From assembly GCF_900115265.1 (NCBI RefSeq), contig NZ_FOVU01000002.1:1-64000 (forward strand): 64,000 nt of DNA, given 5' to 3'. The notes under the pieces were generated by a model, which saw only the letters and a program-made list of their open reading frames with translations, made no database searches and was not told where the DNA came from. Origin of the DNA: Bradyrhizobium sp. Ghvi. Lineage in GTDB: Bacteria; Pseudomonadota; Alphaproteobacteria; Rhizobiales; Xanthobacteraceae. A program made the position numbers and the translations under genes. Positions 1 to 8,318 of the stretch are shown one piece after another; the stretch's first letter is position 1; every line of letters begins with the position of its first letter.

Positions 1-240
1 CAGCGCCAGTGCCTCGCTCCGCACGATCGCCGGATAGGCTCGGTTGCTCGGCTTGCCGCGCTTCTTTGACAGCAGTGCCGCGGGGCCTCCGATCCGATAG
101 GCCTTCAGCAGCCGGAATGCCTGCCGCGATGTTACCCGAAGCAGTTGCGCGGCCTCTCGCACTGTAATCCGTTCCGCCACAACATCCCGCAACACATGCA
201 CCCGGTCGATCTCAGCCCGGCTCATCGACAGCACCGTCAT
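1..240 (-). CDS. IS transposase, N-terminal part (ISNCY/IS1202-like), cut by window edge
   Basis: Eighty codons run from an ATG at 240 off the left edge without a stop. The N-terminus (MTVLSMSRAEIDRVHVLRDV) is followed by a helix-turn-helix region: a segment reading ITVREAAQLLRVTSRQAFRL at residues 25-44, then a basic stretch with SKKRGKPSNR. This is the DNA-binding start typical of ISNCY-type transposases common in rhizobia; the family name is from memory of such N-termini. The catalytic domain lies outside the window, so completeness cannot be judged. The gene reads away from the TRAP operon, so the element's end should lie at about 240-325. Confidence 0.75.
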   Translation of the reverse strand, partial: MTVLSMSRAEIDRVHVLRDVVAERITVREAAQLLRVTSRQAFRLLKAYRIGGPAALLSKKRGKPSNRAYPAIVRSEALAL

Positions 241-282
241 CACTCACAACCCCCAGGCCCCATGCCTTAGACAAGTCCGAGC

Positions 283-321
283 GTGACATCTCTAATGGGG
301 AGGATGGTGACCTTTCTAATG
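283..321. repeat. Two direct repeats at the presumed end of the insertion sequence
   Basis: GTGACATCTCTAATG at 283-297 and GTGACCTTTCTAATG at 307-321 match at 13 of 15 positions and start 24 bp apart. They lie just upstream of the transposase start and before the AT-rich TRAP promoter region, where a terminal transposase-binding region would be. The exact IS boundary cannot be fixed without the other end. Confidence 0.5.
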
Positions 322-348
322 AGCGTCTACACCCGCGATTCGCATAAG

Positions 349-372
349 GTATATTATGGAATGTATTTATAC
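349..372. promoter_or_regulatory. AT-rich dyad upstream of TRAP operon, possible operator
   Basis: The stretch 341-392 is strikingly AT-rich for this genome and contains GTATA (349-353) and its complement TATAC (368-372) around a 14-bp centre. It lies about 280 bp upstream of the TRAP binding-protein gene. A regulator site or promoter is plausible, but the arms are short, so this is weak. From 321 to 652 no convincing gene is seen. Confidence 0.25.
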
Positions 373-470
373 GCAATCTAATCAGATATTTAGCCGAGAT
401 TGCTCCCATCGCACTTCCGTTCCACCGTCATTTCGGCTCCGCGCTGGTCCAGTCCCTCAGCGCTTGACGC

Positions 471-492
471 CTACTGTGCATGGGGTTGTTTT
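471..492 (+). repeat. Copy A of an exact 22-nt dispersed repeat
   Basis: Begins CTACTGTGCATGGG and ends GTTGTTTT. The same 22 nt occur inverted at 21232-21253 and 50315-50336, with unrelated flanks in all three cases. This copy lies 160 bp upstream of the TRAP dctP gene in the same orientation. Confidence 0.75.
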
Positions 493-652
493 TCAGATTT
501 GCATCGGGCCGATGTCTCCGAAAGCCGATATTGCCGCGACCTTGTCCGGCTGCAATAAGCGAGCTTCGCGAGATCGCAGATGACCTTCAGGCCGGACGTC
601 CGTATGGTTTGCGTCTCACAACAAGAACAATTCTTCTGAGGAAGCAGACCCC

Positions 653-1672
653 ATGAGTTTTTCCCGCCGCACGCTTCTCAAGGCCTCCGCCGCGACCGCC
701 GTTTTCGGCGGCGTCAGCGCACCCTATGTGGCCCGTGCCCAGGCTGCCGAGTTCACTTATAAATACGCCAACAACCTGCCCGACACGCACCCGCTCAACA
801 TCCGCGCCAAGGAGATGGCTGCGGCGATCAAGAGCGAGACTGGCGGCAAGTTCGACCTTCAGATCTTCCCGAATAACCAGCTTGGCTCGGACACCGACAT
901 GCTGAGCCAGATCCGTTCCGGCGGCGTCGAGTTCTTCACGCTGTCAGGCCTCATTCTGTCGACCCTGGTGCCGGCGGCATCCATCAACGGCATCGGCTTC
1001 GCGTTCCCGGATTACGACACGGTCTGGAAGGCCATGGACGGCGACCTCGGCGCCTATGTCCGCGGCGAGATCAAGAAGGCGGGCCTCGAGGTCATGGACA
1101 AGATCTGGGACAACGGCTTCCGCCAGACCACATCGTCGACCAAGCCCATCAACGGTCCTGACGACTTCAAGGGCTTCAAGATCCGCGTGCCGGTATCGCC
1201 GCTGTGGACCTCGATGTTCAAGGCCTTCGACGCTGCGCCCGCCTCGATCAATTTCGCCGAGGTCTATTCCGCGCTCCAGACCAAGATCGTCGAGGGCCAG
1301 GAGAACCCGCTGGCGATCATCTCGACGGCAAAGCTCTACGAGGTGCAGAAATACTGCTCGCTGACCAACCATATGTGGGACGGCTTCTGGTTCCTGGCCA
1401 ACCGAAGAGCCTGGGAGAAACTCCCACAGGACGTGCGCACCATCGTCGCCAAGAACATCAACGCCGCCGCCATGAAGGAGCGTGAGGACACTGCCAAGCT
1501 GAACGCTGGTCTCCAGCAGGAGCTCGCGGGCAAGGGTCTGACCTTCAACCAGCCCGCGGTCGCGCCGTTCCGCGACAAGCTGCGCACCGCCGGCTTCTAT
1601 GCCGAGTGGAAGGGCAAGTATGGCGAGCAGGCCTGGGAGCTCTTGGAAAAGGCCGTCGGCAAGCTGTCGTAA
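653..1672 (+). CDS. dctP: TRAP transporter substrate-binding protein (DctP family)
   Basis: A 339-residue periplasmic solute receptor that captures a substrate, usually an organic acid, and hands it to the TRAP permease. The N-terminus carries a twin-arginine export signal (SRRTLLKASAA at residues 3-13, hydrophobic stretch, then ARAQA near residue 30). The mature part has the family look: a start rich in YKYANNLPDTHP and the central FKGFKIRVP region that contributes the Arg contacting a carboxylate ligand. The ATG is preceded by GAGGAAG. The fused permease follows after 15 bp, and an acyl-CoA synthetase comes next, suggesting uptake and CoA activation of a carboxylic acid. The substrate cannot be read from sequence. 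Confidence 0.92.
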   Translation: MSFSRRTLLKASAATAVFGGVSAPYVARAQAAEFTYKYANNLPDTHPLNIRAKEMAAAIKSETGGKFDLQIFPNNQLGSDTDMLSQIRSGGVEFFTLSGLILSTLVPAASINGIGFAFPDYDTVWKAMDGDLGAYVRGEIKKAGLEVMDKIWDNGFRQTTSSTKPINGPDDFKGFKIRVPVSPLWTSMFKAFDAAPASINFAEVYSALQTKIVEGQENPLAIISTAKLYEVQKYCSLTNHMWDGFWFLANRRAWEKLPQDVRTIVAKNINAAAMKEREDTAKLNAGLQQELAGKGLTFNQPAVAPFRDKLRTAGFYAEWKGKYGEQAWELLEKAVGKLS

Positions 1673-1687
1673 CGCGTTGGGGCCGTC

Positions 1688-3577
1688 ATGGCTCATACCG
1701 GGGTTCAGGTGAGCGAAGTGATGGGCGAGGCGGCTGTTCAGTCCCCTCGCCGATCCTCTGTGCTGGCTTCGCTCGAGCGTATCCTCGGCCTCACCGTCGA
1801 AATCCCGGCGGCCGTTCTGGTGGTCGTCGAGATCGCGATCCTGTTTGCCGGCGTCGTCGCGCGCTACGGCGTGCACCGGCCGCTGATCTGGTCCGACGAG
1901 CTCGCTTCGATCCTGTTCCTGTGGCTGGCGATGCTGGGCGCGGCGGTCGCATTTCGCCGCTCCGAGCACATGCGCATGACTGCGGTTGTCGCGCGTGCGC
2001 GGCCGGCGATGCGGGCTTATCTCGACCTCGTCGCGACCTGCGCGGCGTTGGCGTTCCTCGTGCTGATCATCTGGCCGTCCTGGGATTATGCCTACGAGGA
2101 AAGCTTCATCACTACACCGGCGCTTCAGATTTCGAACATGTGGCGCGCCGTCGCGCTGCCGGTCGGGATCTGCCTGATGGCGGCGTTCGCGCTGGTCCGA
2201 CTGCTCCGCACCGCCGACTATCGCATGGTGCTGACGGCCGTGATCTCCGTTGTCGTCGTTGCCGGTCTGTTCTGGCTGGCGCAGCCTTACTTGCGGCCTC
2301 TCGGCAACCTCAACCTCGTGATCTTCTTCGTCGGCGTGGCCGGCTTCTGCGTCTTCGCCGGCGTTCCCATTGCGTTCGGCTTTGGCCTCGCGATCTTCGG
2401 CTATCTGGCGCTGACCACGCGCACGCCCGTCATGGTGCTGGTCGGGCGGATGGACGAGGGCATGAGCCATCTGATCTTGCTGTCGGTGCCGCTGTTCGTC
2501 TTCCTCGGGCTACTGATCGAGATGACCGGCATGGCCCGGGCCATGGTGGCGTTCCTGGGAAGCCTGCTCGGCCATGTCCGCGGCGGCCTGCACTACGTGC
2601 TGGTGGGCGCGATGTATCTGGTGTCGGGCATATCGGGCGCCAAGGCCGCCGACATGGCCGCAGTCGCGCCCGTGCTGTTTCCGGAGATGAAGCAGCGCGG
2701 TGCCAAGCCCGGCGATCTCGTCGCGCTCCTGGCGGCGACCGGCGCCCAGACCGAGACCATTCCGCCAAGCCTCGTGCTGATCACGATCGGCTCGGTCACC
2801 GGCGTCTCGATCGCGGCGCTGTTCACCGGTGGCCTGCTGCCCGGTGTCGTGCTCGCGATCACGCTCTGCATGTTGGTGCGGTGGCGCTACCGCCACGAGG
2901 ACATGAGCCATGTCCGCCGCGCCACCGCCTCCGAGATCGGCAAGACCTTTATCGCCGCCCTGCCCGCGCTCGCGCTGCCCTTCGTGATCCGCTACGCCGT
3001 GGTCGAGGGCATCGCGACCGCTACTGAGGTCTCCACCATTGGCATCGTCTATGGCGCCGTGGTCGGCTTGCTGATCTACCGCCGCTTCGACTGGCGACGG
3101 CTGTTTCCGATGCTGGTCGAGACCGCGGCGCTATCGGGCGCGATCTTGCTGATCATCGGCACGGCCACCGGCATGGCCTGGGGCTTGACCCAATCAGGCT
3201 TCTCGCGCTCGCTGGCGGCGGCCATGACCGGATTGCCCGGGGGAGCTGCGACCTTCCTCGCCGTGTCCATTTTGGCCTTCACGATCCTCGGCAGCGTGCT
3301 GGAGGGCATCCCCGCGATCGTACTGTTCGGACCCCTGCTGTTTCCGATCGCCCGCGCCGTTGGCGTGCATGAGGTGCACTACGCCATGGTGATCATTCTG
3401 GCGATGGGTATCGGGCTATTCGCGCCGCCCTTCGGCGTCGGCTATTATGCGGCCTGTGCCATTGGACGCGTCGATCCGGCCGACGGCATCAGGCCGATCT
3501 GGGGCTACCTGGTGGCGCTGCTGGTGGGATTGATCATCGTCGCGGTCTTTCCCTGGATTTCGATTGGATTCCTGTAA
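1688..3577 (+). CDS. TRAP transporter permease, fused small and large subunits (DctQ-DctM)
   Basis: A 629-residue inner-membrane protein. Residues about 25-175 form a four-helix DctQ-like domain (LIWSDELASILFLWLAMLG is the family hallmark). From about residue 205 onward is the DctM large permease with its many helices, starting near LNLVIFFVGVAGFCVFAGVP. Separate Q and M genes are usual, so this is a natural QM fusion. It sits 15 bp after dctP and 23 bp before the acyl-CoA synthetase, so the three are probably one operon. The permease moves substrate inward with sodium in characterised relatives. Confidence 0.92.
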   Translation: MAHTGVQVSEVMGEAAVQSPRRSSVLASLERILGLTVEIPAAVLVVVEIAILFAGVVARYGVHRPLIWSDELASILFLWLAMLGAAVAFRRSEHMRMTAVVARARPAMRAYLDLVATCAALAFLVLIIWPSWDYAYEESFITTPALQISNMWRAVALPVGICLMAAFALVRLLRTADYRMVLTAVISVVVVAGLFWLAQPYLRPLGNLNLVIFFVGVAGFCVFAGVPIAFGFGLAIFGYLALTTRTPVMVLVGRMDEGMSHLILLSVPLFVFLGLLIEMTGMARAMVAFLGSLLGHVRGGLHYVLVGAMYLVSGISGAKAADMAAVAPVLFPEMKQRGAKPGDLVALLAATGAQTETIPPSLVLITIGSVTGVSIAALFTGGLLPGVVLAITLCMLVRWRYRHEDMSHVRRATASEIGKTFIAALPALALPFVIRYAVVEGIATATEVSTIGIVYGAVVGLLIYRRFDWRRLFPMLVETAALSGAILLIIGTATGMAWGLTQSGFSRSLAAAMTGLPGGAATFLAVSILAFTILGSVLEGIPAIVLFGPLLFPIARAVGVHEVHYAMVIILAMGIGLFAPPFGVGYYAACAIGRVDPADGIRPIWGYLVALLVGLIIVAVFPWISIGFL

Positions 3578-3600
3578 GCGCGGCGTCACGGAGGGTGTCG

Positions 3601-5250
3601 ATGAGTGATCGGCAGAACCAGTACAATATCGGCCTCGACAAGACCCCTGCCAACTACGTTCCATTATCGCCGCTGAGCTTCCTTGCGCGCAGCGCGGCGG
3701 TTTATCCGGATCACGTCGGCACGGTCTATGAGGACCGCAGCTTCACCTGGGCTCAGACGCATGAGCGCTGCAAGCGCTTTGCGTCATATCTCGCCGGCAA
3801 GGGCATCGGCGTCGGCGACACCGTCGCGGCGATGCTGCCGAACATCCCGGCGATGAACGAAGCACACTTCGCGGTCCCGATGACCGGCGCCGTGCTCAAC
3901 GCGCTCAACATTCGGCTCGATGCGCCCTCGATCGCGTTCCAGCTCGACCACGGCGGCGCCAAGATCATCCTGGTCGATCCCGAGTTTTCCGGCGTGATCA
4001 CCGATGCGCTGGCGCGGATGAGCGGGCCGAAGCCGTTCGTGATCGATGTCGACGATGCCGCCTTCGAGGGCGGCAAGCGTATCGGCGAGATCGAATATGA
4101 AGCGGCCGTCGCGCAAGGCGATCCGAATTTTGCGGCGATCACGCCGAGCGACGAATGGGACGCGATCGCACTGAGCTACACCTCGGGCACGACGGGCAAT
4201 CCCAAGGGCGTCGTCACCCATCATCGCGGCGCCTATCTGAACGCCGTCAGCAACATCCTTGCCGGCAATCTCGGCCAACACCCGGTCTATCTCTGGACGC
4301 TGCCGATGTTCCATTGCAACGGCTGGTGCTTCCCTTGGACCATCGCGGCAGCTGCCGGCATCAATGTCTGCCTGCGCAAGGTCGAGCCGACCAAAATCTT
4401 CGAGCTGATAAGGCAGCGCGGCGTCACCCATATGTGCGGCGCGCCGATCGTATACAACACGCTGATCAACGCGCCCGATGCGCCGAAAGGCAACGCGGCT
4501 CACCGCGTCGTTGGCCTGATTGCGGGCGCGGCGCCCCCTGTTGCGGTGCTGGAAGGCGCCGAGAGCATTGGCATCAAACTCACCCACGTCTATGGTCTGA
4601 CCGAGGTCTACGGCCCCGCCTCCGTCTGCGCCGAGCAGCCCGGCTGGGACGATCTTCCCGCCGCCGAGCGAGCGCGCATGAAGCGCCGGCAGGGCGTACC
4701 CTACCCGCTCGAGGAAAGCGTCACCGTCATCGACCCGCAGACCATGCAGGAGGTGCCGCGCGACGGTGAGACCATCGGCGAGGTCATGTTCCGCGGCAAT
4801 ATCGTGATGAAGGGCTACCTCAAGAATCCGAAGGCAACCAGGGAAGCCTTCGAGGGCGGCTGGTTTCACACCGGCGATCTCGGTGTGCTCGACCAACAAG
4901 GCTATGTCACCATCAAGGACCGCTCCAAGGACATCATCATCTCGGGCGGCGAGAACGTCTCGTCCGTCGAAGTCGAGGATATTCTCTACAAGCACCCGGC
5001 CGTGCTGTTCGCCGCCGTGGTTGCCAAGCCCGATCCGAAATGGGGCGAAGTTCCCTGCGCCTTCGTCGAGCTCAAGGATGGGGCGAGCGCGAGCGAGGCC
5101 GACATCATCGCCTTCTGCCGCACGCATTTGAGCGGCTTCAAGACGCCGAAGGCCGTAGTGTTCGGACCAATCCCGAAGACGTCCACGGGCAAGATCCAGA
5201 AATTCCTGCTTCGTAACGAAGTGGGCTCGGCGAAAGCGATCTCGGCGTAA
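3601..5250 (+). CDS. AMP-binding acyl-CoA synthetase (fatty-acid/organic-acid CoA ligase)
   Basis: A 549-residue ANL-superfamily adenylating enzyme that activates a carboxylic acid with ATP and joins it to CoA. The P-loop YTSGTTGNPKG lies at about residue 192, YGLTEVYGP in the middle, WFHTGDLG at about 421, and the C-terminal catalytic lysine region STGKIQKF at about 527. It resembles the medium-chain/methylmercaptopropionate ligase branch, but the substrate is unknown. ATG 3601 is preferred over GTG 3595 because GGAGG (3590-3594) lies six bases before it. It follows the TRAP genes closely, suggesting that it acts on the imported acid. A remnant of a second similar gene is at 7178-7255. Confidence 0.93.
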   Translation: MSDRQNQYNIGLDKTPANYVPLSPLSFLARSAAVYPDHVGTVYEDRSFTWAQTHERCKRFASYLAGKGIGVGDTVAAMLPNIPAMNEAHFAVPMTGAVLNALNIRLDAPSIAFQLDHGGAKIILVDPEFSGVITDALARMSGPKPFVIDVDDAAFEGGKRIGEIEYEAAVAQGDPNFAAITPSDEWDAIALSYTSGTTGNPKGVVTHHRGAYLNAVSNILAGNLGQHPVYLWTLPMFHCNGWCFPWTIAAAAGINVCLRKVEPTKIFELIRQRGVTHMCGAPIVYNTLINAPDAPKGNAAHRVVGLIAGAAPPVAVLEGAESIGIKLTHVYGLTEVYGPASVCAEQPGWDDLPAAERARMKRRQGVPYPLEESVTVIDPQTMQEVPRDGETIGEVMFRGNIVMKGYLKNPKATREAFEGGWFHTGDLGVLDQQGYVTIKDRSKDIIISGGENVSSVEVEDILYKHPAVLFAAVVAKPDPKWGEVPCAFVELKDGASASEADIIAFCRTHLSGFKTPKAVVFGPIPKTSTGKIQKFLLRNEVGSAKAISA

Positions 5251-5386
5251 GTTGATTTTGTGAGGGCGCTGCATCCGAGCGGGACGCAGGCCTATGCTGA
5301 TTGTTCCAGCTAGATTCACATCTTTAGATTGCAAAAAACTTTAGTCGATTCATCTCAAATTGCAAGATCGCGTTTGTAATACTTAC

Positions 5387-5418
5387 CGATCGATCGTAAA
5401 AAACATTTTATCGATCGT
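5387..5418. promoter_or_regulatory. AT-rich intergenic stretch with CGATCGAT dyad
   Basis: The gap 5251-5564 holds no gene. Within it 5305-5445 is AT-rich and contains two facing copies of a CGATCGAT/TTTTA element (CGATCGATCGTAAAA at 5387-5401 and TTTTATCGATCG at 5407-5418). It could be a promoter or operator region. Confidence 0.3.
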
Positions 5419-5564
5419 TCTAAATAGCGATATTCGGTAGATTCTCCGGTTTCCAACGCACGGCGCACCGAGCACCGGTAAGATTCGAGGTAGAGACGTG
5501 CCCATCGAACAGCGGCGACGACGTGACAAAAAATGCGATATCGCGGTCGACTCTCGACATGCAG

Positions 5565-6179
5565 CTACCCATTGTCGGCCCTCGCCCCGGTCCTGACGGT
5601 TTGCAGGTTCGCAATGGATTCCTCCAATGTGGCGGCGAGCTCCAGCAGCGAGATCACCGAGTGGGACATCCGCTTCACCCTCTCGTGCCTAGCCGTGGCG
5701 GAGCGATCATTCCGGCTTCTACTCCCTCGCAAGCGTGAGCGTTCAAAGTCGATTGTGTGGACGTTGCCCGACGCAGGTCCGGTGGCCGCACGCAACTGCT
5801 TGGATTCCAGCAGGAGCTCACCAGTCATTCGATCGAGCACCGCGACGGCGGCCATCAACTCGTCAGTCGCTCTCGCCAAACTGTGTGCACGGCTGCTTCG
5901 ATCGTTGCCATCGGAATTCCGTGCGGTAGCGGTCGGCAGCAGCTCGGCGTGCAATTCGCCAAATCCGTCCCGGAGTGCGGCGAACCGGAAGTGGGCAGCA
6001 CGAACGAGGTGTTCCAGAAAAAACAGATCGCTCTGCGGCTCCGTCGAAACGACGTCCGGTTTGGCTGTCGGGAAATACATTAATGCTCCGGAGGCAATAA
6101 GGGGAAATAGGGATCCGGCCGCAATTTCTAGTGGCACCTGGCCAATGGCGCTTGAATATCCCGAGCCACGATTGATCAA
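5565..6179 (-). CDS. Hypothetical protein, helical, N-terminal hydrophobic segment
   Basis: A 204-residue reading frame, not recognised. Residues 11-36 are hydrophobic (IGQVPLEIAAGSLFPLIASG) and could be a membrane anchor or uncleaved signal. The rest is charged and mostly helix-forming, with repeated short heptad-like stretches (SLARATDELMAAVAVLDRMT, LELAATLEESIANLQTV). The opposite strand is also open over this region, but its product has shadow composition (Ser/Arg rich, no order), so the minus frame is favoured. It converges on the acyl-CoA synthetase and is divergent from the AraC gene. Whether it is expressed is uncertain. Confidence 0.5.
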   Translation of the reverse strand: MINRGSGYSSAIGQVPLEIAAGSLFPLIASGALMYFPTAKPDVVSTEPQSDLFFLEHLVRAAHFRFAALRDGFGELHAELLPTATARNSDGNDRSSRAHSLARATDELMAAVAVLDRMTGELLLESKQLRAATGPASGNVHTIDFERSRLRGSRSRNDRSATARHERVKRMSHSVISLLELAATLEESIANLQTVRTGARADNG

Positions 6180-6268
6180 AACGAGCCTGCTAGGACAAAT
6201 GAAGCGACGTCATCGAGGTAAAACACGCTGCAGGTCGACCGTTTTCGGCCGCGCATGGGGAGCGCGTC

Positions 6269-7174
6269 ATGGCGGTTGATGGCCTCTATGGGGATCGGCT
6301 TGCAGAACTATTTCCAATGATTCGGCGGCCGAACTCGGGTCTCGTCAAATCATTGCAGAAAGGAACGTTTGCCGCGGCGCGCATGGCCTATTCGGGGCCG
6401 ATCGCCGATCCGACCTTACCGTCACCTCCCGACGAGGCCTTCGCGTTATGCCTTCGCCTGAGGCATCAGAGAGCCGAGACATGGCTGGATGGTCGCCCCG
6501 TACCGAAGGGCGCTTTGAAGGACGAGACGAGCATCTACGACCTGCGATGCGAGACGATTGTCCATTTCCGCGATCCCTTTGACTTCCTCTATCTATATCT
6601 GCCGCACAACGCGCTGAACGAGTTGGCGAACGAGCTTGAGATCGGTCGCGTTGAGTACGAGGTCAGCGCGGGCTCGAACGTCCTTGATCCCATTCTTGTT
6701 CACCTGGGCGCCTGCCTCCTGCCGATGCTGGAGAGACCGCATGAGGCCAACGAATTGTTCGTAGGCCATGTCGCAATGGCCCTCCAGTCTCATTTCCTGC
6801 AGAAATATGCCGTCAGCCGACCCCGCCTCCGTTCTTACCGCAGCGGATTGGCGCCGTGGCAGCTCCGAACCGCAAAGGCATTGATCCGCGCAAACCTCGG
6901 TGGCGAAATATCGCTGGCACGGATCGCCGCCGAATGCGGCTTGTCTGCCGCTCACTTCGCCCGTGCATTCAGAGTCAGTACCGGAACTCCGCCGCACCGG
7001 TGGCTAATGAATCAGCGTATTGAGCAAAGCAAAGCTCTATTGCTAGACCCGGAGCTGTCACTGACAGAGATTGCGATCAAATGCGGCTTCGCGGATCAGA
7101 GCCATTTCACCAGAGCATTCTCTGCCGCGATGGGCGCCACTCCTGGACGCTGGCGATTGGTTCGCAAGGGCTGA
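6269..7174 (+). CDS. AraC-family transcriptional regulator
   Basis: A 301-residue DNA-binding regulator. The C-terminal third carries the paired helix-turn-helix of the family: ISLARIAAECGLSAAHFARA near residue 214, then LSLTEIAIKCGFADQSHFTR near residue 263, followed by the family ending GATPGRW. The N-terminal 190 residues would be the sensing or dimerisation part and show no motif I can name. It points toward the minus-strand TRAP operon (dctP2-dctM2-dctQ2) and could control it or the upstream TRAP/acyl-CoA genes. The 3' end abuts a remnant of an acyl-CoA synthetase gene, so the regulator may have been inserted there. Confidence 0.9.
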   Translation: MAVDGLYGDRLAELFPMIRRPNSGLVKSLQKGTFAAARMAYSGPIADPTLPSPPDEAFALCLRLRHQRAETWLDGRPVPKGALKDETSIYDLRCETIVHFRDPFDFLYLYLPHNALNELANELEIGRVEYEVSAGSNVLDPILVHLGACLLPMLERPHEANELFVGHVAMALQSHFLQKYAVSRPRLRSYRSGLAPWQLRTAKALIRANLGGEISLARIAAECGLSAAHFARAFRVSTGTPPHRWLMNQRIEQSKALLLDPELSLTEIAIKCGFADQSHFTRAFSAAMGATPGRWRLVRKG

Positions 7175-7177
7175 TCC

Positions 7178-7255
7178 CCTAAGACGTTCACCAGCAGGAT
7201 GCAGAAACTCCTGCTGCGCAATGCGAGCGGGTTCGACGAAGGCCATCTGGCCTGA
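7178..7255 (+). pseudogene. C-terminal remnant of an acyl-CoA synthetase gene
   Basis: From 7178 the frame reads PKTFTSRMQKLLLRN, then ASGFDEGHLA and TGA at 7253-7255. It lines up without gaps with the end of the intact synthetase at 3601-5250 (PKTSTGKIQKFLLRN), and the DNA matches at about 70 percent over 57 bases by eye. The catalytic Lys context is changed (TGK to TSR), and nothing upstream is homologous because the AraC gene ends three bases earlier. It is a fragment of a duplicated or replaced ligase gene. Confidence 0.7.
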
Positions 7256-7268
7256 GCCAACCCAATGA

Positions 7269-7297
7269 CCTTCCGCCTGAGAAATTCAGGCGGAAGG
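7269..7297. terminator. Bidirectional terminator between araC-type gene and TRAP operon
   Basis: A perfect 12-bp stem, CCTTCCGCCTGA (7269-7280) against TCAGGCGGAAGG (7286-7297), with a 5-nt loop between two convergent genes. No strong T-run follows on either side, but the placement fits a terminator serving the TRAP operon and perhaps the regulator. Confidence 0.7.
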
Positions 7298-7308
7298 CTC
7301 TATCGTCC

Positions 7309-8286
7309 TCACATCTTCTTGTAGGCGTCGATCACGGCCTGGCCGTCCGGACCCGCCTTCTTGAGCCAGTCGGCTGTGAGCTGCTCGCCGATCTTCTCGA
7401 AACCGGCCTTCAGCGCCGGGCTGGGCGGCTCGACGGTCATGCCCTTGGCCTTGAGCTGGTCGATGTACCAATTGGCCTTCTCTTCCCAGGCCTTCCAGCC
7501 GCGCGTTTCCGCCGTAGCCGCGGCCTTGAGGACGGCCTCCTGGGTCGGCTTGTCGAGGGCCTCGAATGCCGCCTTGTTGACGAAAGTGTAGTCCTTCGGA
7601 ATCCAGGCCTGCACGTCATAGAAGTATTTCAGCGACTCCCACGCCTTGGAATCGTAGCCCGTGCCACCCGACGACATGAACGAATTCACCACGCCCGTCG
7701 CAAGCGCCTGCGGAAGCTCCGCGGCCTGGATCGTCACGGATTGAGCGCCGACCAATTCGCCGATGCGCGCGGTTCCGACGTTATAGGCACGCCATTTCAG
7801 GCCCTTCATGTCCTCGATCGAAGCGAGCGGCTTGTTGACATAGACGCCCTGCGGCGCCCACGGCACCGCGAACAGAAGCTTCAGGCCTTGCGCGTCCAGC
7901 TTCTTCGCGATCAGCGGCTTTGAGGCCTGATACAGCTTCATCGCCTGAGGGAAGCTCGTCGCGAGGAACGGCACGACGTCGATCCCGAACACCGGATCTT
8001 CATTCTCGTGGATCGAGAGCAGCAATTCGCCCATTTGCGCCTGTCCGGTCACGACGGCACGCTTGATGTCCGGGGCCTTGAACAGCGAGGCGTTCGGATG
8101 AACCGTGATCAGGAGCTTTCCGGAGGTCGCAGCTTCGACGTCCTTGGCGAAGGCGGCCAGGTTTTCCGAGTGCGGATTGTCGATTGGATACGCCGCCGGC
8201 AGATTCCATTTGGTCTGGGCCATGGCGGGCGCCGCGGCCAGCAACGCACCGGCGATTAGTCCTGAGAGCAACAAGCGATACGTCAT
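7309..8286 (-). CDS. dctP: TRAP transporter substrate-binding protein (DctP family), second system
   Basis: A 325-residue periplasmic receptor. ATG at 8286 is preceded by GAGGAGAAG, and the protein begins with a Sec signal (MTYRLLLSGLIAGALLAAAP, AMAQ cleavage site). The mature protein has the DctP layout, including the MKGLKWRAYN segment with the ligand-binding Arg and a C-terminal helix pair. It is the last gene of dctQ2-dctM2-dctP2, with 32 bp separating it from dctM. The open frame extends further upstream, but that part overlaps dctM out of frame and is not coding. Substrate unknown; the two TRAP systems may import related acids. Confidence 0.92.
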   Translation of the reverse strand: MTYRLLLSGLIAGALLAAAPAMAQTKWNLPAAYPIDNPHSENLAAFAKDVEAATSGKLLITVHPNASLFKAPDIKRAVVTGQAQMGELLLSIHENEDPVFGIDVVPFLATSFPQAMKLYQASKPLIAKKLDAQGLKLLFAVPWAPQGVYVNKPLASIEDMKGLKWRAYNVGTARIGELVGAQSVTIQAAELPQALATGVVNSFMSSGGTGYDSKAWESLKYFYDVQAWIPKDYTFVNKAAFEALDKPTQEAVLKAAATAETRGWKAWEEKANWYIDQLKAKGMTVEPPSPALKAGFEKIGEQLTADWLKKAGPDGQAVIDAYKKM

Positions 8287-8318
8287 CGAACTTCTCCTCA
8301 CGGTAAAACGCAAAACCC

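Noticed and set aside
944..2470. A 508-codon minus-strand frame opposite dctP and the TRAP permease
   Set aside because: Shadow frame; runs of Arg/Gln/His/Asp are typical of antisense reading of membrane-protein genes.
5533..6279. A 248-codon plus-strand frame opposite the hypothetical gene at 5565-6179
   Set aside because: Ser/Arg-rich composition and no structural pattern; the minus frame is more protein-like, though neither is certain.
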